Source: Tanypteryx hageni
Taxonomy: Eukaryota > Arthropoda > Insecta > Odonata > Petaluridae
Direction of reading: 5' to 3'
Length of the DNA: 64,000 nt
Assembly (NCBI GenBank): GCA_028673005.1
Contig: CM054114.1
Span: forward strand, 21,732,880 to 21,796,879
Part shown: positions 36,386 to 48,900 of the stretch, in pieces
Numbering within the stretch: position 1 is the stretch's first letter
Layout: the number at the start of each line of letters is the position of its first letter
The notes under the pieces: model-generated
The model's database searches: none
The model's input: only the letters and a program-made list of their open reading frames with translations
Told to the model about the DNA's origin: nothing
Position numbers and translations under genes: made by a program

Positions 36386-36622
36386 TCATGGCCGAAATAC
36401 ACTTTTGTGCCGTCGAAAGAACTGCGGGGGAATGAGTAGGAGGAAAGAGGGTGGGTGTAAGAAGAGGAAAGCCAATACCACACCAACCAACAAGGCGAGA
36501 GGGAGCCATAAGCATATCTCGGAGACTCGTGGAACTCCAGTGACGGAAGCGACGACCTCGAAACGTTCGATGGAGTATATGGGAACTGCTATGGGAAGCA
36601 TAAGGACTGCCAAAAACACCAC
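36386..36622 (-). CDS. Weak candidate exon with signal-peptide-like start
   Basis: On the minus strand a good 3' splice site (CACTTCCTTTTTCAG, ending at 36623) opens directly into a frame beginning VVFLAVLMLPIAVPIYS. This is a hydrophobic stretch like the second exon of secreted arthropod proteins whose first exon supplies only the first codons. The frame stays open for 78 codons and has another hydrophobic stretch (LPLALLVGVVLAFLFL). An alternative frame across the same DNA is also open (36327-36725), there is no recognisable domain, and I found no matching first exon. It may well be chance. Confidence 0.2.
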   Translation of the reverse strand: MVFLAVLMLPIAVPIYSIERFEVVASVTGVPRVSEICLWLPLALLVGVVLAFLFLHPPSFLLLIPPQFFRRHKSVFRP

Positions 36623-38370
36623 CTGAAAAAGGAAGTGTTTGAATCTGAATGTCGGATCTATAGTGCTTGTGGGGGAGTTTAAAAACGACGTTTATATCGA
36701 TCCATTTGAAGCCTTTGTCACGCATCCAGGAATTGTCGCCGTGAAGCGAGCGAGTTCTCTTGACTGTGACATTGCCTCACTTCTCAAAATGCGCTGTGCC
36801 GCTGAACGCGTGACATGTTACATTTTGAATTGATCGCGTCCGTTTTTACTGTGGAGATATTAGTAGCGTGATTGATAATGTTTATTCACGAATGGCTGTA
36901 GAAGTAATAGAAAAATTCGAGAGAAAAAATTTCATTCTGATAGAATTTTCATCATCGAAATAAACAGCTTCGATGGTCAAGGATTCCGATTCACGAGAGT
37001 GAAGTAGAAATATCAATTGGAGAAAAAACTACGCTTGGTATTTTTGAAATTTTGCTACAAATGAAAGTGAAGGCAGGCGAACGGATGAATTGTAAAATCG
37101 GTAACATATCGAAGGACACCTACGCTGAGAAGCTATTTTTAAATTACCTGCAATCACGGTATGATTTCTCTTTGGAAACAACTTGAACCGCTATTTTAGA
37201 TCAACTTGACAGGGCATCCAAGTTCGTTGGATCTGCACTTGAATACAAGGTATTCCCAGTCTATATTCGGTCGATATACTTTCTACCTAACTTCTCTGTG
37301 TTTAGATATTTTACCTCGATTTTAATTTCCGAGACGCTGCATGCAATGCATTTTGAAGGGACTAACGTTTCAAAAGTCAGTTCGTATTTATCAAAGAGAA
37401 ATCCCTAGAGAGCGTCATGAGCTGCAAATTAGATTTCGCGTTTTTATGTGAAAAGATAAATTTCTCTCTTCGAAAGAAAGTGTCCAAATGACTTTCAAAT
37501 TTACTATGGATACAAGTGTTGCGACATAACCACTAAAATGGACGCCCACGCGATATTATATCAGCTATGATGTTTGAACCCGGAAACCAAAGGTCGTGAC
37601 GAGTAGAATTTGCCACAAAACAGCCACGACGTTCTTTTATACGCAAAAGACATATTTGATCTCTATTAACGATGAGGCAGCAAGAAATTAAGTAAAAATA
37701 CTGGAGAAACTACTTCTATCGATTGAGTTCTGGGTACCAGTCACAAGAAATACAATGAAACACACATTTATCAATGAATTGCCAACAGAAAATAAGTTTT
37801 TATCGAAGTTCTAACGAATTGTGAACGCGTAATACAATTTGTGTCGAATAATTACCCTCCCTAAGGATCCAGTAGCAAGTTCAAGTCAGCTTAGATCTAT
37901 AATGCCGATGAAACAGATAATGTTTTTTCATCTGGAACAATTTACACGGCGAAAAGAATTCTGCTAACAGAGATGAAGAATATGATAGTAGGGCAATCCT
38001 CCATTCATAACTTAGTGTGACAATGATGCGTTGAGCGTGAGAGATAAAAAAAGTTAATTCCGTCAATACACATGCGCGAAAGCCATTATACATCAAAACA
38101 CGACAATTCGGCATGACGAGAAGAAGATAAGTCCTTTTAATGCTCATTCGATCTGACTGATCGATGATCGGACGACTGCAAATGTAACTCCAAGGGACCC
38201 TTATTGGAAACAAACTTCTTATGACTTATTCCGCAGACATTATGCTTGCTCACCGAATGCCTTTAGGCGATTGGCATGACGAAAGATGTTGAATTTCCGC
38301 AACATGAGTACGTAAAAATGATAAAATCGCGGTAAATAGTTTACCTCAGCATACGATTTATACGCTACGG
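36623..38370. other. Unassigned DNA
   Basis: No gene or repeat end is supported. Short frames on both strands lack recognisable domains. Confidence 0.35.
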
Positions 38371-38676
38371 CAGTGTTTTTCAACCGTTGTTCCGCGGAAC
38401 ACTGGCGTTCCGCTGGCATTGCCTAAGTGTTCTGCGAAATATTCCACAGAAAATATTTTTTCTATAAATTTAGATTTCTGAATGAATTTAGAAATAAAAA
38501 GTTTTAATTTTGTTGTCACACCTTAAGTCCATCTATCGGGGGAAGCAGAAAGTGCAGTACGCATGCGCGTTCCCACAGCCATGGTAAATATATATATGCG
38601 TATGTATATAGGTGTTCTTCTAATTTTTTCTCCATTCCAAAGTGTTCCACCACTCAAAAAAGGTTGAAAAACACTG
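38371..38676. mobile_element. hAT miniature element
   Basis: The ends are CAGTGTTTTTCAACCGTTGT and, on the minus strand, CAGTGTTTTTCAACCTTTTT. GGAACACT blocks lie inside both. The flanks CGCTACGG (38363-38370) and CGCTACTG (38677-38684) differ at one base. It is 306 bp and non-coding. Confidence 0.85.
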
Positions 38677-38684
38677 CGCTACTG

Positions 38685-39404
38685 TATAAATTGACGCGTT
38701 AACGTCTGTTTAAGGTGAGTAGATGATATTTGGACGCGGCTACCTTTGCCCCCGCCTAATACTATTAGGAATCTCTCAGAGGAACACTCATTTTACGACC
38801 CTGCACACCGTGGTCACCGGGACACCGGCTCCAAGTACGGCACGCGTTCCAAAAAAGACTCGCTCGAAGCGCGATTAACCAATCGAGCATCGTCGGGCGC
38901 ATGATAATCCTTTCCATTCCATCCCTCCGCCCGTTGCATAACGACAATGGAAAAGCCACAGTCACGTGACAAGGATACAGAGTTTCTCTCCGACGGTGTA
39001 ACAGCTCGAGAGAGTTTCGACGGTCGAGAGGGCGGACGGTCGCCTTAAGATGTTTTCTCAGCGAGCGACTCGTAACGTAGAGGATGGTGCGACGGCCTGC
39101 TGGCTGAACGTCTCCAGCGAACCAGAACATTCGGCGGGCAAATGGACCAACTAAAGTTGCGTCATTTCTTTCTCTCTTTTTTCCAACAAGCGAGCAGGAT
39201 CTCACGACATGATAAAAGGATGGACCTTCAAAAAGAGAGAAAGAGAGAGGAAGAGAGGGAACTACGGGTATTAGTCTCGAAAGAAACGCCTGAGTACGTT
39301 ACTGCGAAACATTCGAACGGTTACGGGCAGTAGAATATCTTAAGACGCCGCTAGAATCTGGACATATCCCCGACGTAAATTTACATACTTATGCGCAGTG
39401 TATT
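38685..39404. other. Unassigned DNA, partly CpG-rich
   Basis: The 146-codon minus frame at 38765-39205 has no recognisable domain. A purine-rich GA patch lies at 39228-39260. Confidence 0.3.
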
Positions 39405-39863
39405 TAGCCTACTTTTCAGAATGGAAATAGGCTTATAGTTTCTCCGTTGTGTCTATCTGTCCCCCCTATTAACTTTTGAACCAATGGACCGATCTGCATG
39501 ACACTTGGTGTAAATCTCTTGCTACTGAGGCCGAGCACCTGATGATAGTTTTAGTCGGGAAGACAAAGTCCCGGGTTCGATTCCAGGAACTATCCTTCCC
39601 ATTTGATTTACATGGGAAATCTAAAATCCACCGTGCAGGTTAATTTTCTGTTGCGCATTAAATATCTTAGAATTTTATTATCGGAGCGGGATTTGTACTA
39701 TTCTCTGAGAAAAGGAATGAAGATTGTAATTTTTATCGTAGAATTTAGCATATCGATCGCATTTCTTCGAATTTCGCTTAAATACTGCCGTTTTTACCAC
39801 TCATTACGAGTGTGTTGCCATTGCAACGACTATTGTTGGACTCGGATTCGGTTTAATCTAGTA
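39405..39863 (+). mobile_element. Family A element, 5' part of a twice-broken copy
   Basis: It begins TAGCCTACTTTTCAGAATGG (head hairpin), then GTCTATCTGTCC and TTTTGAACCAATGGACCGAT. A tRNA-like piece follows, with GATAGTT (39544-39550) pairing with AACTATC (39588-39594) around CCGGGTTCGATTCCAGG. It is cut at TTTAATCTAGTA by a hAT miniature. Confidence 0.75.
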
Positions 39864-40183
39864 CAGTGGTTCTTAACCTGGGGTGCACGCACCCCCAGGG
39901 GGTGCGAGACACTGTTTCTAGGGGTGCGAGGTGTTGATCTAGAGATTTTTAAAAAATTAATTTAAATAAAAACAAAAAAAAATATGCAACAAAACATTTT
40001 GGCGAAATGTCATTTAATTTGTCACAGCCTTTGAATAAACGCAAGTCATTATAAATGAGACGATTATATGTTCATGTCTTCGAAAGAAACATTTGCGTAA
40101 ATCAAAGATATTTTTTCGGGGGTGCGAAAGCATATTCTGAAAGACCAAGGGGTGCGGGGAGCTGAAAAGGTTAAGAACCACTG
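39864..40183. mobile_element. hAT miniature inserted in family A
   Basis: The ends are CAGTGGTTCTTAACCTGGGG and, on the minus strand, CAGTGGTTCTTAACCTTTTC. GGGGTGCGA blocks lie inside. The flanks ATCTAGTA (39856-39863) and GTCTAGTA (40184-40191) differ at one base. The copies at 49253 and 57822 keep the uninterrupted target (TATAATCTAGTA), so the insertion is directly visible. It is 320 bp and non-coding. Confidence 0.9.
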
Positions 40184-40350
40184 GTCTAGTAGATACACGT
40201 GTAATTTTTCCCGCGCAAATACGCGTGATCCATTTAGTTTTTCGTTCGAATGTATTTGTAGTATTTTATAATTTTAATTATGAAATTGGGGAACGCAAAG
40301 GTCCGCTCATCCGCGGTGAATTTAAAGCTATTAAAGCCAACATCTATATA
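40184..40350 (+). mobile_element. Family A element, middle part of the broken copy
   Basis: It continues with AATACGCGTGATCCATTTAG and CGCTCATCCGCGGTGAATTT, matching 58280-58410, and then breaks again near 40350. Confidence 0.7.
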
Positions 40351-41014
40351 TGAATGGTTATTGGACAACATTGATCCATGGCATATTAATTACGTCATTG
40401 AAATTTCAGTAAAAGTTTTTATACTCTTTTTTGCAAATATTTCCTAATACATTAAAATCAAAACACTACGAGTATCTAATAAAAGCAATTGTTGGAAAAA
40501 CTAATTTGAAAAGAAGATTTTGATAGAAAATACTATCGTCGTGTAATTTTACCATTCTGCCATCTCTTGGCAGTCAAACGAACTGATATAACCTAAAATG
40601 CGGGACCGTCGGAGTTAGTTTAAGTGTTCTCCACCAGGTGGCATTGTAGTATTTTGACATGCATTTTTTAAAATTATACCCATGCACATTCTTGATTTCC
40701 TTTGCATTACATTAATGCCGTAAAAACATTGAAGTAAAAAAGTATGAATATCTAATAGAAGCATTTGTCGCAAAACATAATTTGAACAGAAAATTTTGAT
40801 AGAATATATTTATGTCGTGGATGTTTCTATTACTGCCATCGCAGGACCGAGCATGGAACTGGTATAAACGCGGGACCGTCGGAGATAGTTGAAAAGTTCT
40901 GTAGCATTTTGGAATACATTTCTAAAAATAAACCTAGATATTGCATTAATTTACCATGCCGGGTGGAAGTAAGCACATATCTTATTGATGCTGCAAGCAA
41001 CGCTACATTAAGCA
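40351..41014. repeat. Insertion in family A holding a diverged tandem duplication
   Basis: Two related blocks follow each other about 276 bp apart. Each has TATCTAATAnAAGCAnTTGT, then GATTTTGATAGAA or AATTTTGATAGAA, then GCGGGACCGTCGGAG (40475-40620 and 40750-40890). No terminal repeats or protein are recognised. Confidence 0.5.
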
Positions 41015-41083
41015 GCTAGTAAGTGTCAAATAAATAATAATGTCGAAAGCAGGCATCATATGTTCCGCTGGGATCATCTTGTT
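41015..41083 (+). mobile_element. Family A element, 3' end of the broken copy
   Basis: AATAATAATGTCGAAAGCAG, then the tail hairpin ATGTTCC-GCTG-GGATCAT and CTTGTTT, match the end of the copy at 57822-58475. Confidence 0.75.
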
Positions 41084-44000
41084 TCACAGTATGAACCGCG
41101 ACTCGGAAATGGTTCATAAGCCTTGCGACGAAAGTTTGAGCAGCTATTGCATAAAATCCCGAAACATGTCATAAAAAGAGAGTAAAATAATTTCTGTCAT
41201 TATGCAAATGGTTGTCTTCTACCATATACTATCGTTTATAACGAAGTGATATTAACTTTTCTGAAAGGTTTCTGTTGTTATAGGTAGGAAAGGGTAAAAG
41301 GGTTGCGTTTTTTTTCGACTGGGTTCGAAACCAGTATTCAGGCGCGACGTCCACTTCCAACTCCACTCACGAAACAGTTGTGCAGAGCAAGTCCAGTTAA
41401 TCGAACTGCAACGCAATAATATGAAAAAATAAGAGACCGTATTCACCGCAGCTGAAAAAAGAGATCCGATTCACACGAATGTTTTATAGCTAAAGGAATC
41501 GCCTTGATCGCCAATTGAGTTTAACTTATAAGGTGAAATTGATATATAATCTTTTAAATTAAACAAAACTTTTAATAATGTCTCGTAAAATCACTGATTT
41601 TATCCAGGTGTATACTAAATTAAGGACTGTGCTGCCCCATCATTGTTATTTCGAAACAAATATTTCCATATACACAAAGAAGGCCAACATTTCTAAATAA
41701 TTTCACAGAAAGTGATTTTATCGCATAATGGTAATGACTCCATTCACTTCGTCGTCTGCCGATCCCAGTTGAAACTAGCTCACATCTTAGAAAAACACGC
41801 GAGGCGGATAAACCACCGATTTCTTCCCTAGAAACGAATGCTTCGGAATGGCGAAATAGTGAGGCAAGACCGAGAAACGGGCGCGCTACGATTTAATACA
41901 GCTCAATGAAAGCAGAAGATCCACTTTCAAGAACTTGATGGCCTATTCTTTGCTTTTTCGCTCCAGTTCGCAACGAGTCTTCTTCGAGAAGAGCTGATTC
42001 GACAAAAGAAAGCCTCTCGCTCGCCCCAACTGCCACCTGCTCCTCCAGACGAATTCTCCGTCCGGCCTACGGCATTCCTTTCGATATCCACGCGTGGCCG
42101 CTGAAGATAAACTAACGCACGCGACTCCCCCAATCGTCCCGTCGTTTCCCGCAGCGCATTGCTGCCGCTCTTCAAATCGAACGAGGACAAAAGTAGGCGA
42201 CATCTGCACGGCATCCGCCCATTACGCGCGCGTCCGTTTCTCAATCCTTAGATAATCGGCGCCTTTACGTCACCGGTTCCCATGAGTTGCCGTCGAGTGG
42301 AAGAACACCGAGTCGTGTTGCGCAAAGCGCCCAGGTACATCCGGAACATGACTTCCCAAACGTGTGTTCGGGGAGAGTCTTTTGCCTATAAAATGGGACG
42401 CACGCCTCAAGGACGGCAAGCAAAGACAAGGCACGCGAATCAAATCCCCTACGCAATTGGAATTTATTCCAAAATTATGCGCTCGATTCCTCGCCATAAA
42501 AACCCACGACGGTTCCAAAGCCATTCTCTCAGTCAAGGAAAAATATGCGCGTGTAAGAACTCTTTTCTGTCGAGGAATTATGCAAGAGCACTTTCACGTA
42601 ACATTTAAGGTAGTAATTTTCTGCGAATATCTGTCGAGCGTCCAACATGTTTTGAAAATTATAAACGCTAAATTTGTCATAAAATTCAAATTGTTAAATA
42701 TATCTAAGGAATGATCGTAGGTAAATACCTACGTGAGACGCAGAAAAATACTTAAGCGCTTATCCACGATAAGCGATATAAAGCAATTCTTGACAGTCTA
42801 CCTCCTCAGTAATGTATTTTGAATGTGGATCCGGCGACCTGCCACGGTTTTGCACATCGATCGTCACGGAGAGATAAAAATTTTCTTAAGTCATTTATTG
42901 ATTGAAAAATTAACTGTATCCAATTAGATTATCCGCTTAGGCCGAGAGGTCGATCAGAAATTATTCAGTTGCAGGGAATTCACATATTAATATTTTTTGA
43001 GTGAAATTCACTGTTTTCAATTGGCTCTGTCAGCTTTCCGATCATTCAGTGTCTCTGACACTGCGAGCTGGACATGTAAACTCCAAGTTTGAGTTAAAAC
43101 TATGAGCCTATAATTTAATGAGGCGATTGGAAAGGCAATCATGAACGATTTCCTGTAATAGAACGAAGAGACGTGGCCTTTGAAGAAAAAAACGCGATTA
43201 AAGTGCATTTATAAAGAAAACAAAAAATATCAGCCGAGGTAATTACTGAATTACTTCTCTAGCGGAGATCAATGTAAATTACATTTAAAATATTTTCCTT
43301 ACTTCTCAACAGGGTGGAATTATATGATGTGCAGATCTACAATTCCCTATTGCAAGTAGGAAGTCACTTCAGAGACTAAATTTCCGCCGCACTGCAGAGA
43401 AAAAATAAAATGTTGTAGATATGAAGCGCGAAGAGAGTTTTAATTGGACGAGACTCGAACGATAGATCGCGAGCAGCAGTTACGCAAGTCTAAAGAAGTT
43501 GGAGCGTGACACTTTTTGGAAAGTCTTTTAACTTTCGTCGTCGCCACGCAACACGGAGGCGATCTTGAAAAAAGCCACCGCTCCCGAGAGAACCGCCTGT
43601 TTCAAACCGGACCAGGGAAAAAAGAAGAATCGCTCATAATTATGCTGATCTCCACTTGCTCAGCTGCAAGGCGCGAGACTGCGGAACCGACTCGCCGTAT
43701 ATCCGCCATCGAAAGGGACTTGAGGACGTATAGTGAGAGTTCGAATGTTTAAAATTACTCCCGGGTGCCGTGCTCTTTTACCCTGTATTACTAACCTTAT
43801 CTGCGAGGAACGGTATTACTAATCTTTAGTCTGAGAGACTACGCTATGTTGCGATTTATTAAAAAACATCTATAAATACCATTGTTAAACACCGAACAAT
43901 GCACAATAATATAGTTAAATTTTAATGATAATTAAATTTTTGGCAGTGCAATTCACACAAATGTTCACAATGTTCTCCGCATATTGCCCGTGATGGGAAG

Positions 44001-44339
44001 GCATTTTTGTTTCGACCGTCTTCTGACAGACGAATGGCTAGTAATCCCCGGTTAATTTCATCACGAACTCCAAATAGCAAGAGTGATGCTAAATCGAAGA
44101 AGTGATGCATGTCGCACGCTTATTTTTTACTATTTAATTTTAAATCCCTTCAGGATACGCTGATTCTGCACAAGGTCTCCTGATTTAACAAGATTGGAAA
44201 GGTGTACTCCATGCCGGAGTACACAGAATTTCCAAATGCTTTCATTGAGATTTCACAATGTTCTCCATATTTTTCGCTCAGATGAGTATTTAACGAGAAG
44301 CTAGCGAGGTACGTTGTAAAATACATGGAAGTCCTTATG
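41084..44339. other. Unassigned DNA
   Basis: This is the longest stretch without a recognised repeat. It includes a CpG-rich patch at 42000-42260. Overlapping frames of up to 116 codons around 41927-42714 show no domain, and I cannot support an exon. Confidence 0.3.
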
Positions 44340-44822
44340 TAAAGTAGTTATTATTGTTCGAATTTAACCAAAATTGGAATAGGTCGATAAATTTTAGTAA
44401 AACTCCCCAATACCAAATTTCATCAAAATACGTAAAGCGGTTCCCGAGTTGAAACAAAGGAACATTGTGAACATTTACATCTTCATGCAAAGTCGTGGTA
44501 ATTGTTGTCCAATGTTAACCAAAATTGGAATCGGTCGACTAATTTTACTAAAACTCCCCAATACCAAATTTCATCAAAATATGTCTTGCGGTTCCCGAGT
44601 TGAAACAAAGGAACATTGTGAAGTACATGTAGGTCTTCATGTAAAGTTGTCGTAATTGTTGTCCGATTTTAACCAAAATTGGAATCGGTCGACCAATTTT
44701 TAAAAAACCTCCCAATACCAAATTTCATTATAATACGTCTAGCGGTTCCCGAGTTTTAACATGCGGACGGACGGACGGAAACGACCTCCCCTATATGCGT
44801 TCACTTCGTGCAAAGAACGCAT
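44340..44822 (-). mobile_element. Family F element, copy 2 (three tandem units)
   Basis: On the minus strand it begins with the same head hairpin as copy 1 (TGCGTTC/GAACGCA, 44796-44821) and then GTCCGTCCGTCCG. CCAAAATTGGAAT recurs at 44368, 44519 and 44673, giving units of 151 and 154 bp. Each unit carries the AACTCGGGAACCGC ... ATTTTGATGAAATTTGG block on the minus strand. A frame at 44449-44655 resembles one in copy 1 only through DNA similarity. Confidence 0.7.
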
Positions 44823-44872
44823 AATAATGTTATATTCACCGCAAAAACAAAAAAAAATATCGTTATTATTAG

Positions 44873-45165
44873 GCTAATTGCCCGTCAAAGATGACGGATA
44901 CGCATGAAATCAATATAAAAATAAAATGTGAAAACGAAGCCAAACTTTACATGCACTAAAAAGAAGACAATAAATATAAAATTCACATGAATGAATGTTG
45001 CAGAGAGTAAAATACTTCTGAGAATGTGAAAATTATGCGGATAAGAAAATTTAAAGAACATTTGTTTGTTTAAAAATTTCGCTAGGCAACTTTTATAAGT
45101 CCTAAACTATTTTAACTTTCTGAAACATATGGCTATGTAAAGTTTATATTTTTGATTTCGTAGTG
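44873..45165 (+). mobile_element. Family B end segment
   Basis: It begins GCTAATTGCCCGTC with a hairpin CCGTCA/TGACGG (44882-44897). The next 130 bp are the inverse of 24450-24578. A stretch at 45095-45150 (CTAAACTATTTTAACTTTCT) matches 24425-24480 in direct orientation, so family B seems to have long inverted ends. Confidence 0.5.
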
Positions 45166-45468
45166 CAGCGGTCGGCAACCTACAACCCGCGGGACCCAAG
45201 CGGCCCTCGATAGTGCGGCCCGCGAAGCTGTGATGAAAAAGTGTCCGAGAAATTGCATATAGACAATTTCACATTTTTCAGTAAAATTATGGTCTCAAAA
45301 GCTATTCTGGTGATGTTATAACGCTAGTAAATCATTTAGACGTGATTTTCATTTATAAAAGACGATAGAAATTTTAGGTAGCTTTTGCTGTAAACATTCA
45401 TCCGTTCCGCCGAAGCTCTCCTGAGTTCCAATGCGGCCCTCCAAAGCTTTCACCGCTATATATTTTTA
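45166..45468. mobile_element. hAT miniature inserted in family B
   Basis: The left end is CAGCGGTCGGCAACCTACAA with GCGGCCCGCGAAGC blocks. The right side has GCGGCCCTCC and TTTCACCGCT. The flanks TCGTAGTG (45158-45165) and TCGTAGGA (45469-45476) agree at six of eight positions. The exact right end is uncertain by about 10 bp. Confidence 0.6.
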
Positions 45469-45539
45469 TCGTAGGAGTGTCAGCCGTTATCAAGAAAATC
45501 AAACAATTAAGTCGTAATTCGCTTTGAACTTAGAAAAAA

Positions 45540-45915
45540 ATCCATGCCTAGCTACCTAATTGTAAGCAATCTTATTGGTTACTGAAGTAAATAAGATCTG
45601 GTATAATCACAAAATGCATTTAATTCCTTACGAGTGCATGACATATTTTATAGCGGAAGAAAATGAATTATTTACGGCGAAGAAAAGAACGTAAATGTAA
45701 ATATTACAACTATTGAATTCAAGTGAGGTATGTTTTAAATAATTTTCCATTGTTTAGTTGATTAAAACTGATTAGAAAATATTTCGGTAAATAAGAATTT
45801 AATATTTCCCTGGCATCATTTCTGATATATCGTTTTTAAGTATTTAGTCATTAAAATTTCGTAATATGATTATTGATGCACCAACTAAGGGGGAAGAAGG
45901 AATTTTTAATTGACA
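45540..45915 (+). mobile_element. Family B internal segment
   Basis: It matches 23880-24220. Shared stretches include TCTTATTGGTTACTGAAGTA, AATTTTCnATTG and TTATTGATGCACCAACTAAG. It is non-coding. Confidence 0.65.
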
Positions 45916-48900
45916 GAGTTATAATCGAGTCAGGTGTTTTGCTGTTTTATGGTGTGTTCGTTCAAATAGTACATAGTAATAGTACATAGTTGCAAACACT
46001 CCATCGCACGAAACACCCCTATTTGTGATACACTGTACACTTTCCTAATGTGTTTTAGTTACCGCCGTATTGTTTATCGTTACCAAGGTATTGTGTAACT
46101 TCAAAATAACAATGAAATGTTGTGAATATGTGGACAGATGCAACGCGAAATTATAATCCCAGTCAATAATACGCAGTTTCACAAACAATGCAAATCACCT
46201 TGTCGACGGAAGATTTTCTCGTAAAAATACGTTAAATTTTTGCGTTAAAAGTTAATTTAAGGACCGATTCGACGTGTATTCGAAAATCGACCACAGGGAA
46301 AATTAAGTCTCGAACTACAGTGATTCTAAGCAAATTCTAGTGCAATTGATTAATCACGTCGGAAAATTGAACATTCAATTCAATTCAATGAAAATCAGTG
46401 TGGCGTCCTTTTTTACAGCTATTAATACCTATTTTAACGATTAAAATCATATATAACAGAAATGGGCGATCAAAACAGGAAATATCATTGCAAAAAGTTT
46501 TACTAGGATTTCTGTAAATCGTCAAATTCCGACAAATGCAGCGTGACCGACAAAGTGCTTTATGCTTCTGTGGGTTGCTTAACGTGCGTGCTTGTATGAA
46601 CGATATCTTGGAGGAGCTGAAATATTTGTGGAGAATAATTTGTTAACGAGTTTCTCACTGCTCCGCGATAAAATTCCTCTTTCGTAACGCAGCATTAACC
46701 TCATGGAATACACCAAACTTTCTCCTATCTTATCCTACGTGCTAAGGGCTTCCTATTTCTCGCAATTAACCTATGGAAGAGATTACTTTACACCGGGCTA
46801 TTACCGCATATTTATCTACGAGTTAGCGTAGAAGCTATGTACAGTGAAATTTTTAGTATTATCGAGTCATGTTATATTCATTTTGCAATATCCAGCACTT
46901 TTCCTCAAAACAAAAAGTGATTTTCTCGGAATCTCTTGCCCACTCTTGTTGATTTAACTTGTCTCTTTATAGATATGTCGTTAAAACTTGTATTATAACG
47001 TTCATTGCAAATTTTTAGATCCAGATTTATTTAGATGTTGTTTTGCAGTTAATTGTGCTACAATTTTGGAAAAATAGATCCGATGGATGACTGTTATTTC
47101 TTTCAATCTGATGTTTTAAGACATGATAAGAGTACGTTTCATTATATTTCGATAATCCGACGCTCGTCCAATTAATCGGAAAACATTTAGAATGCAATAT
47201 GAAAACACCGCCTGCAGGCTATGGGTTGGATCATATAAGATGGTTCCCTTTCAAAATAAACCTGATATTTATAATTCCCTTGTCATTTGCATTGAAAACA
47301 TAGCGGTTTCATTTAGTGTTACGTTTATCTCTTCTGTTTTACTAACTGTTGTCATTGTTCATTTGCAGGTAAGGTTTCAATTAATCCTGTGTTTGGCTCT
47401 TCTCATGATTTCCCAATCGTTTCGTGAGTATTATCTTCAGATTTTAATGGTGGGATGGAAATTTTCACAAGGTTTTTTTCAGAAACATTTTAATTGTCGA
47501 TTGTGAAAATGTCTCGATAGCTCATTCTCTATTAATATATCTTTGGCTATTTATTTGGAATGTCTTCAAAAATCCATCATAATGTTGCAACATTCTTCCG
47601 ACACACTTTTAAGCTTCATTAACATTAATGCGGTAAGGCTGCATTAAAATATGGAATCTTAATCATTTGTATTCCGGGAAGGAATTTTTCTCTTTACTCT
47701 TTGATATTATAAATAAAACGTTTTCATTTTATTCTTGTCGAATATATTCCGAAACGTGTCAAATTTATAACTACCGTGATAAAAAATATCAGTCCTTCGC
47801 AGCGTGTCAACAATATCATGTTCAACGCGTTTTGTATTTGTGTAATTGTCGAAACGTAAAAAGTTGTTTCTCCGCATTTTCTATTGGTAAAACATTTTTC
47901 CGTTCCGCGTCCGTGACTTGAACGTGAACGCGTGACTCCACATTCGTTCGTAGTTTCATTTGCATGGACGTATTGGCCGACGATTGCAGATTGGTTGCGG
48001 GCGTGTCCTCCACGTACACTTGTCTCTCCAACATGTATCATAGGCTTTTTTATGTATGCGTGCGGAGGTTGCTTGCGTGGTTTCAAGTTTATCGACTTCC
48101 TCCACGGTCGTATCGGCAATGAAGTCAAGCTTAACACAATTAATAGTATACGCGGCTTGAAATATAGGTGCGAAATGTTAATAAATACGGCAGTTCGATA
48201 TGCAGAACGTTTTATTGATTAACGCGGAGGAAATCTAGTGCAAGGATTTTGAGCTCGTGTGAATGAGACGGTGTGACGTGTCGTTTGCGAACGGGCTCTT
48301 GAGGAGTCGTATGTCTTATTCTTGCGTTCATTAACATGGCAACATCAGACGTAGTGGTTCAAGGATGATAAATATATTTATACTATTTGATTGATTTCTC
48401 CGTTAGTGTTATGTCGCAACTTCATTCGAAATTGTTTTATTTGACTCTGCTCCGTTTCTCTAATTACGTAATAATTAAGAGTAACCGTCCTTCGAAAATG
48501 ACGGGTCGTTAATTCAAATGTTCTCGAGTTAAATAATAATGTAGTCTTTCCTAGATATATTAGGTTTGAGACAACAATAGAAGCTCTAATTTTGGCAGCA
48601 GCCAACAGTTAAAAGACAAATTTGTTTCCAAAATTTGTGATTTAAACGATAAATTTGAGCGATTTCGAATTGATGGCAAAATGGCCCGTAGATCGATGCT
48701 CAATATTTTCTAATTTTAATTTGCAAAGGAATAAAAGCCTGAACGTGGAAAAATTGGAATTTATGTGTTATCTTACGGGAAACGGAAATTTTATCCTGAG
48801 TCGAACCCAATTCGTTTTTCGAGGCTCGTTTTTCGTCAGAGTTTTAATGCATTCCTGCTAAATTTCATTCTTCTACCTAGACGGGATGTTTGTTAAAATA

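Noticed and set aside
44449..44655. A small plus-strand peptide resembling one on the minus strand at 26947-27156.
   Set aside because: The likeness comes from family F DNA shared by both places. There is no sign of selection on the frame.
47192..47374. A membrane-protein exon ending at CAG|GTAAGG.
   Set aside because: The hydrophobic stretch is short and A+T-driven. No acceptor or homology supports it.
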